The notes beneath the pieces are model-generated. The model made no database searches. It worked only from the letters and a program-made list of their open reading frames with translations, and had not been told where the DNA came from. The position numbers and the translations under genes were made by a program. Positions 47,763-50,733 of a DNA stretch of 50,733 nucleotides are shown piece after piece. Position 1 is the stretch's first letter; each line of letters opens with the position of its first letter. This stretch comes from Nostoc sp. FACHB-280 (GTDB taxonomy: Bacteria > Cyanobacteriota > Cyanobacteriia > Cyanobacteriales > Nostocaceae): assembly GCF_014697615.1 (NCBI RefSeq), contig NZ_JACJSD010000049.1:1-50733 (forward strand), read 5' to 3'.

Positions 47763-48992
47763 TCACCTCAGCGATTTGTACAAACTCCGAACAAATAGCA
47801 AAACGCCAGCACCTTGAGTAATCAAAGATAACCAAGTCAATAACAACGCATCTATAAAAGCGTAAGGATGAGCTTGGAATCCAGCGCCAAAGATCGAGAA
47901 AATGACCAAGCCGTAATGCCACGTTAAAGGTAAACTAATAAATATCAAGACAGCGATCGCTGCAACTCGACCTAAAACCCACAACCAGGCATAACAAGTG
48001 ATCGCTCGCATTTCTCTGGGTGGAATGTGGGACTGATCTACATGATTTACCGAGCGCAAAATGCGAGCTACTTGATTATGCAAAAACACTTCTGTATCTT
48101 TGATCAAGTTCTTGCAGCGAAAAATATTAGCAACGACAAAATAAAAGTCTGTGCGGACAAACAAGTAACATTGCCAGAGTAAGCGTAATAGATAAGTCAG
48201 CAACATGGCTCGACTTAGCTGCACAATGATTGCCGGGAATACCAGCCAGTTGTGGCTTTCAGCAAACAACAGCAAAATTAAGACAGAAGCCGAGGTGGCA
48301 TCAAGCAGTGAACCTGCTAGCAACGGTAAGTAACGTTGGCTTCTAGGGATACCCCAAACACCAGTCATATCAGTTTCTACTACTAATACCCACAACCGAT
48401 GACCAATCCCCAACCGGGAAGAGACACCAACAGATCGCGCCGCTATTAAATGTGCCATCTCGTGGAGAAAAACTGTAAAGTAGCCCATTGTTAGCACTAG
48501 CAAACGCATCAGTGTCAAATTTTGCGGAAAAAAGTGAGCATTCCATCCAGGTATAAGGGAAGGTTCAACAGCAAACGCTATCAAAGCCAAGCCAATTAGT
48601 ACACTGCAACTCACAAGAACTCTGTAACTGAATAATTTTTGAGCTAGCGATCGCGGAAAGTTGGCGAAATGAAACTTTAATGATGAGTTATTTTTGTTGA
48701 TAGCAACATAGGATTGGTTAGTTCTATTTTTGACTAGGCGTTGCACAAATCCTTTACTTTCTAGAACTTCTAATAATTCCTCTAAAGCGGGAACTTTACC
48801 ATACTTTTGTTGATAAAGAAATTTCGCTTCTCCAACGGTCTTACCATTGCTCAAATGATCTAATAATTCCACTGCATCAAAAGGCAGAACTAAGAAGACA
48901 GAAGTATCGGGACGACCAATAACTATTTCTTCACCTTCAGATTGCCTTGTAAACGGATAGACTGCAACTTGAGTATTAGTTGTGTAGTTCAT
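47763..48992 (-). CDS. PqqD-like/M50-type integral membrane protein
   Basis: 409 residues. Residues about 20-90 look like a PqqD/winged-helix peptide-binding domain (FLVLPFDAVELLDHLSNGKT, KVPALEELLEVLESKGFV). Residues about 122-409 hold about six membrane helices. HEMAH at 177-181 within a helix (YFTVFLHEMAHLIAARSVGV) is the site-2-protease zinc motif; a later D (AGSLLDATSAS, about 228) could be the second zinc ligand. Such fusions occur in bacteriocin and peptide export loci. A 39-residue ORF with a ribosome binding site lies upstream. It may cleave or escort a peptide (inference). Confidence 0.75.
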   Translation of the reverse strand: MNYTTNTQVAVYPFTRQSEGEEIVIGRPDTSVFLVLPFDAVELLDHLSNGKTVGEAKFLYQQKYGKVPALEELLEVLESKGFVQRLVKNRTNQSYVAINKNNSSLKFHFANFPRSLAQKLFSYRVLVSCSVLIGLALIAFAVEPSLIPGWNAHFFPQNLTLMRLLVLTMGYFTVFLHEMAHLIAARSVGVSSRLGIGHRLWVLVVETDMTGVWGIPRSQRYLPLLAGSLLDATSASVLILLLFAESHNWLVFPAIIVQLSRAMLLTYLLRLLWQCYLFVRTDFYFVVANIFRCKNLIKDTEVFLHNQVARILRSVNHVDQSHIPPREMRAITCYAWLWVLGRVAAIAVLIFISLPLTWHYGLVIFSIFGAGFQAHPYAFIDALLLTWLSLITQGAGVLLFVRSLYKSLR

Positions 48993-49009
48993 TTTTATTG
49001 CAGGTAATC

Positions 49010-49037
49010 GAACCCGTCATCTACTGACAACGGGTTC
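49010..49037 (-). terminator. Hairpin between the 39-aa ORF and the M50 gene
   Basis: Perfect 8-bp arms GAACCCGT / ACGGGTTC with a 12-base loop. It lies between the small ORF and the membrane-protein gene and has no T-tract, so it may attenuate readthrough or protect the short transcript. Confidence 0.55.
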
Positions 49038-49091
49038 AAGTCGAACACTTAATGTAGACAAACAGCAATTAGTGTTCAGATTTCCAAAGAA

Positions 49092-49211
49092 TTAGGGGTT
49101 GTGGCTAGGAATGGTTGTTCTAACAGTTTCAGCTTCGCGCACAACAAATTTCTTCATAGATAACTGCTCTGATTTGGACGCTTGTTGGTTACTGGGTTTG
49201 ATAGAATTCAT
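49092..49211 (-). CDS. Candidate 39-aa peptide (possible precursor)
   Basis: ATG at 49211 with AAGGA 11 bases upstream, stop TAA at 49094-49092. The product begins MNSIKPSNQQASKSEQLSMK and ends VREAETVRTTIPSHNP. It has a charged and Gln/Ser-rich first part and a short C-terminal end without Cys. It precedes, in the same direction, a gene with a PqqD-like peptide-binding domain and an M50 zinc motif, with a hairpin in between. That is the layout of many precursor peptides of modified or exported peptides. The family is not recognised. An opposing + strand frame (49099-49371) is less likely. Confidence 0.45.
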   Translation of the reverse strand: MNSIKPSNQQASKSEQLSMKKFVVREAETVRTTIPSHNP

Positions 49212-49473
49212 GAGTTTGATTTTCCTTTTTTGTGGTTTGGTGATTGGTTCGACTGCAAAACTAAATTTGCTGTTAAACCGTGATTCAGCTCGATCTACAA
49301 ATTACAAAATCCGTAGTTTCAAGCCCTTCATTATTACTTACGGTTGCATTTACGTTTTATGCAAGATATAGCAAAAATAAAAAGTAAAAAGTGAAATGCT
49401 TACAGTGAATTGGTTTTAGCGTTTTAAAATTAGGACTTCTACCAATTTCCTTTGAATCTGAAACACATCTTTT

Positions 49474-49504
49474 TGTAGAGGCGTAGCATTGCTACGTCTC
49501 TACA
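49474..49504. repeat. Small palindromic repeat
   Basis: TGTAGAGGCGTAGCA and TTGCTACGTCTCTACA form a near-perfect hairpin of a type dispersed in cyanobacterial genomes. No gene is supported between 49212 and 49846. Confidence 0.75.
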
Positions 49505-49517
49505 ATGATTTGATAAT

Positions 49518-49596
49518 TTGTGTGTACACCGCAGCCCTTGAAAAGGGGGAAATTTTTCTTTAAGTCCCCCTTTTTAAGGCTACGGTGTACACACAA
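49518..49596. mobile_element. MITE-like 79-bp palindrome
   Basis: Arms TTGTGTGTACACCG...AGCCCTTGAAAAGGGGG and their inverse (CCCCCTTTTTAAGGCT...CGGTGTACACACAA) of about 31 bp surround a short AT-rich loop. Long imperfect palindromes with conserved ends in intergenic DNA look like non-autonomous miniature elements. No transposase is attached. Confidence 0.7.
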
Positions 49597-49802
49597 GTCC
49601 GATAAAGTTGCCTAACAGCCTTTTGATCCCCCCTAGCCCTCCTTTTTAAGAGCAGGGCTGTTTCATTCCCTAAAAGGACTGAAAATGCAAGGGTTCAGGA
49701 GATGAAAAATCAGCAAGGCATTCAATATTAACGTGAGTTCGACGGATAGAACAGCCCAAAAAGCTTGCTAGATAAGAATCTGCTTAACTGGATAGACGAA
49801 GT

Positions 49803-49831
49803 GCGTTGGCGTAGCCCGCCGCAGGCATCGC
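49803..49831. repeat. Dispersed Nostoc-type repeat
   Basis: GCGTTGGCGTAGCCCGCCGC followed by AGGCATCGC, a well-known short dispersed repeat of this group. Confidence 0.7.
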
Positions 49832-49846
49832 TAAGATTGATTGAGA

Positions 49847-49978
49847 ATGAGTAAAAAAGGCACAAAAAAACGCGCCCGTCTAAAAATATCTAAGAAAAAT
49901 GAGGGTCTCGGCTATGTCTACTCCAAAAAACGAACGATAGCAGAGTCAGAATATATACAAATCTTAAGATTTTGTTAA
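49847..49978 (+). CDS. Possible 43-aa basic protein
   Basis: ATG at 49847, stop TAA at 49976-49978. The 43 residues contain many Lys and Arg (MSKKGTKKRARLKISKK at the start). No ribosome binding site is visible and the frame lies just after a dispersed repeat. It could be a small nucleic-acid-binding protein or chance. A terminator follows at 50119-50145. Confidence 0.25.
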   Translation: MSKKGTKKRARLKISKKNEGLGYVYSKKRTIAESEYIQILRFC

Positions 49979-50118
49979 ATGACTACCTAGGGGAAAATGA
50001 GTAAACAATGGGTAGTTTCCCGACTATCTTTAACTAAGCAATTCAGGGATGATTAATTGTATAGAAAACTGCTGGCAAAGATTTTATAGCTGGCATTTAA
50101 TAAACTGTGTACAAAACT

Positions 50119-50145
50119 AAGCCCTGAATTTTATCAGGGCTTTTT
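50119..50145 (+). terminator. Rho-independent terminator
   Basis: Arms AAGCCCTGA / TCAGGGCTT with a 6-base loop followed by TTT. It is oriented to end a rightward transcript across 49850-50118, which could be the small ORF or a non-coding RNA. Confidence 0.75.
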
Positions 50146-50234
50146 AAATATAAAAAGATGTGGCTGTTTGTGATAGGGTCTGGAAAGGAAAGCTGGCAAG
50201 CAAGGATTTATGCGATCGCATCTCCTAAACGTAA

Positions 50235-50705
50235 TATTCCATTAACAGAGTCCGATCTATTGTCCTAGAAGAACTGCTGTTCAATGCCGAAGAAGTCGAA
50301 AGCCGGGAGAGATTTGAAGAAGTCTGCGGGAAGAACCTCAACCTCAAGCTATTCATTCGCCAGTTGGTTGGGTTAGACAGAAATGCAGCGAAACAAGCAT
50401 TTGGTAGATATTTGGAGGGCAGTAGTTTCAATGCTACTCAAATCCGCTTTGTGGAAACTATCATTGATTACCTGACGCAAAACGGGGTTATGGATGCGGG
50501 ATTGCTCTATGAACCGCCATTCACCGAGTTGCACTACGAGGGATTAGACGGAGTTTTTGGGGTTGATGATGCTGATGGGATTGTTTCTATTGTGCAGTCT
50601 TTCAGTGAAACTGTTGGGGTCGCGGGAGAGGTGATGGTGTGCGATAGCTTACTAAAAAAGAAATTCAGACCTTTGTGTATAAATTCCGAAAGCAAAGAAA
50701 CGTAG
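50235..50705 (+). pseudogene. hsdR: 3' remnant of a type I restriction enzyme R subunit
   Basis: Starting after an in-frame TAA, the frame reads NRVRSIVLEELLFNAEEVES, FIRQLVGLDRNAAKQAFGRY, TQIRFVETIIDYLTQNGVMD and LLYEPPFTELHYEGLDGVF. This is the conserved helical C-terminus of HsdR. The helicase and nuclease domains (about 800 residues) are missing, and the first possible start is internal. The last about 20 residues differ from the family end. It is a decayed gene, not a functional enzyme. Confidence 0.75.
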
Positions 50706-50733
50706 CTATAAATTATTCAAGAAACTCATAACT

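Noticed and set aside
49099-49371. A + strand frame of 90 residues with hydrophobic segments
   Set aside because: It starts with TTG, has no ribosome binding site, and lies antisense to the 39-aa ORF, which has an ATG and AAGGA. Its hydrophobic make-up is what the reverse of a polar sequence gives.

Overview
The window reads as DNA from a filamentous, probably heterocystous cyanobacterium of the Nostoc/Anabaena/Calothrix type. The grounds are the very frequent GCGATCGC octamer (HIP1), the C-rich and hairpin repeat families typical of Nostocales, and cyanobacterial gene families (DUF1822, DUF928, AAA_35, CHASE2, CHAT). No rRNA, tRNA, replication origin or core housekeeping gene was recognised, so chromosome versus large plasmid cannot be decided. 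The content is almost wholly accessory.

Left part (1-13 kb): a leftward run of small unknown genes (1-2593), then a type III-like restriction-modification operon on the + strand (XRE controller, Res, Mod, and a HEPN-like protein at 4719-11627). This operon is flanked on both sides by related, same-orientation cassettes on the - strand. Each cassette holds a small repeat-encoding ORF, an XRE-type repressor and a protein with a GxxIMxQIF module, and each repressor seems to have its own operator sequence.

Middle-left (13-24 kb): a leftward pair of signalling/defence-like genes (CHAT-TIR-AAA_35 and AAA_35-CHASE2, overlapping by 8 bp). Divergent from it is a rightward operon of XRE regulator, GIY-YIG/HTH fusion and a ParB-like protein carrying twin palindromes. 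Then come a small CRISPR array without cas genes in the window, an isoprenylcysteine-methyltransferase-like gene, two gene remnants, and a membrane-anchored TPR-CHAT protein.

Middle-right (24-36 kb): a type I secretion locus. It has an RTX-repeat protein with a recent 510-bp internal duplication, two tandem PPC-like secreted proteins, a parvulin-type PPIase, an ABC exporter with a CNMP-like domain and a degenerate C39-like domain, and an HlyD adaptor. A filamentous-haemagglutinin-type secreted protein and a GNAT acetyltransferase follow.

Right part (36.9-50.7 kb): a divergent module (sigma factor + DUF1822 leftward; CHAT-CHASE2 + DUF928 rightward), a broken IS transposase joined to a third copy of the GxxIMxQIF module, and a leftward cluster with a PqqD/M50-like membrane protein, a TPR protein, a secreted protein and a secreted metalloprotease. 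A 39-residue ORF with a good ribosome binding site and an intervening hairpin precedes this last cluster, making it a candidate peptide maturation/export locus. The right end is repeat-rich and ends in the 3' remnant of a type I restriction gene (hsdR).

The best candidates for something undescribed are the CHAT-TIR-AAA_35/AAA_35-CHASE2 pair, the 39-aa peptide plus PqqD-M50 locus, and the regulator cassettes flanking the restriction operon.
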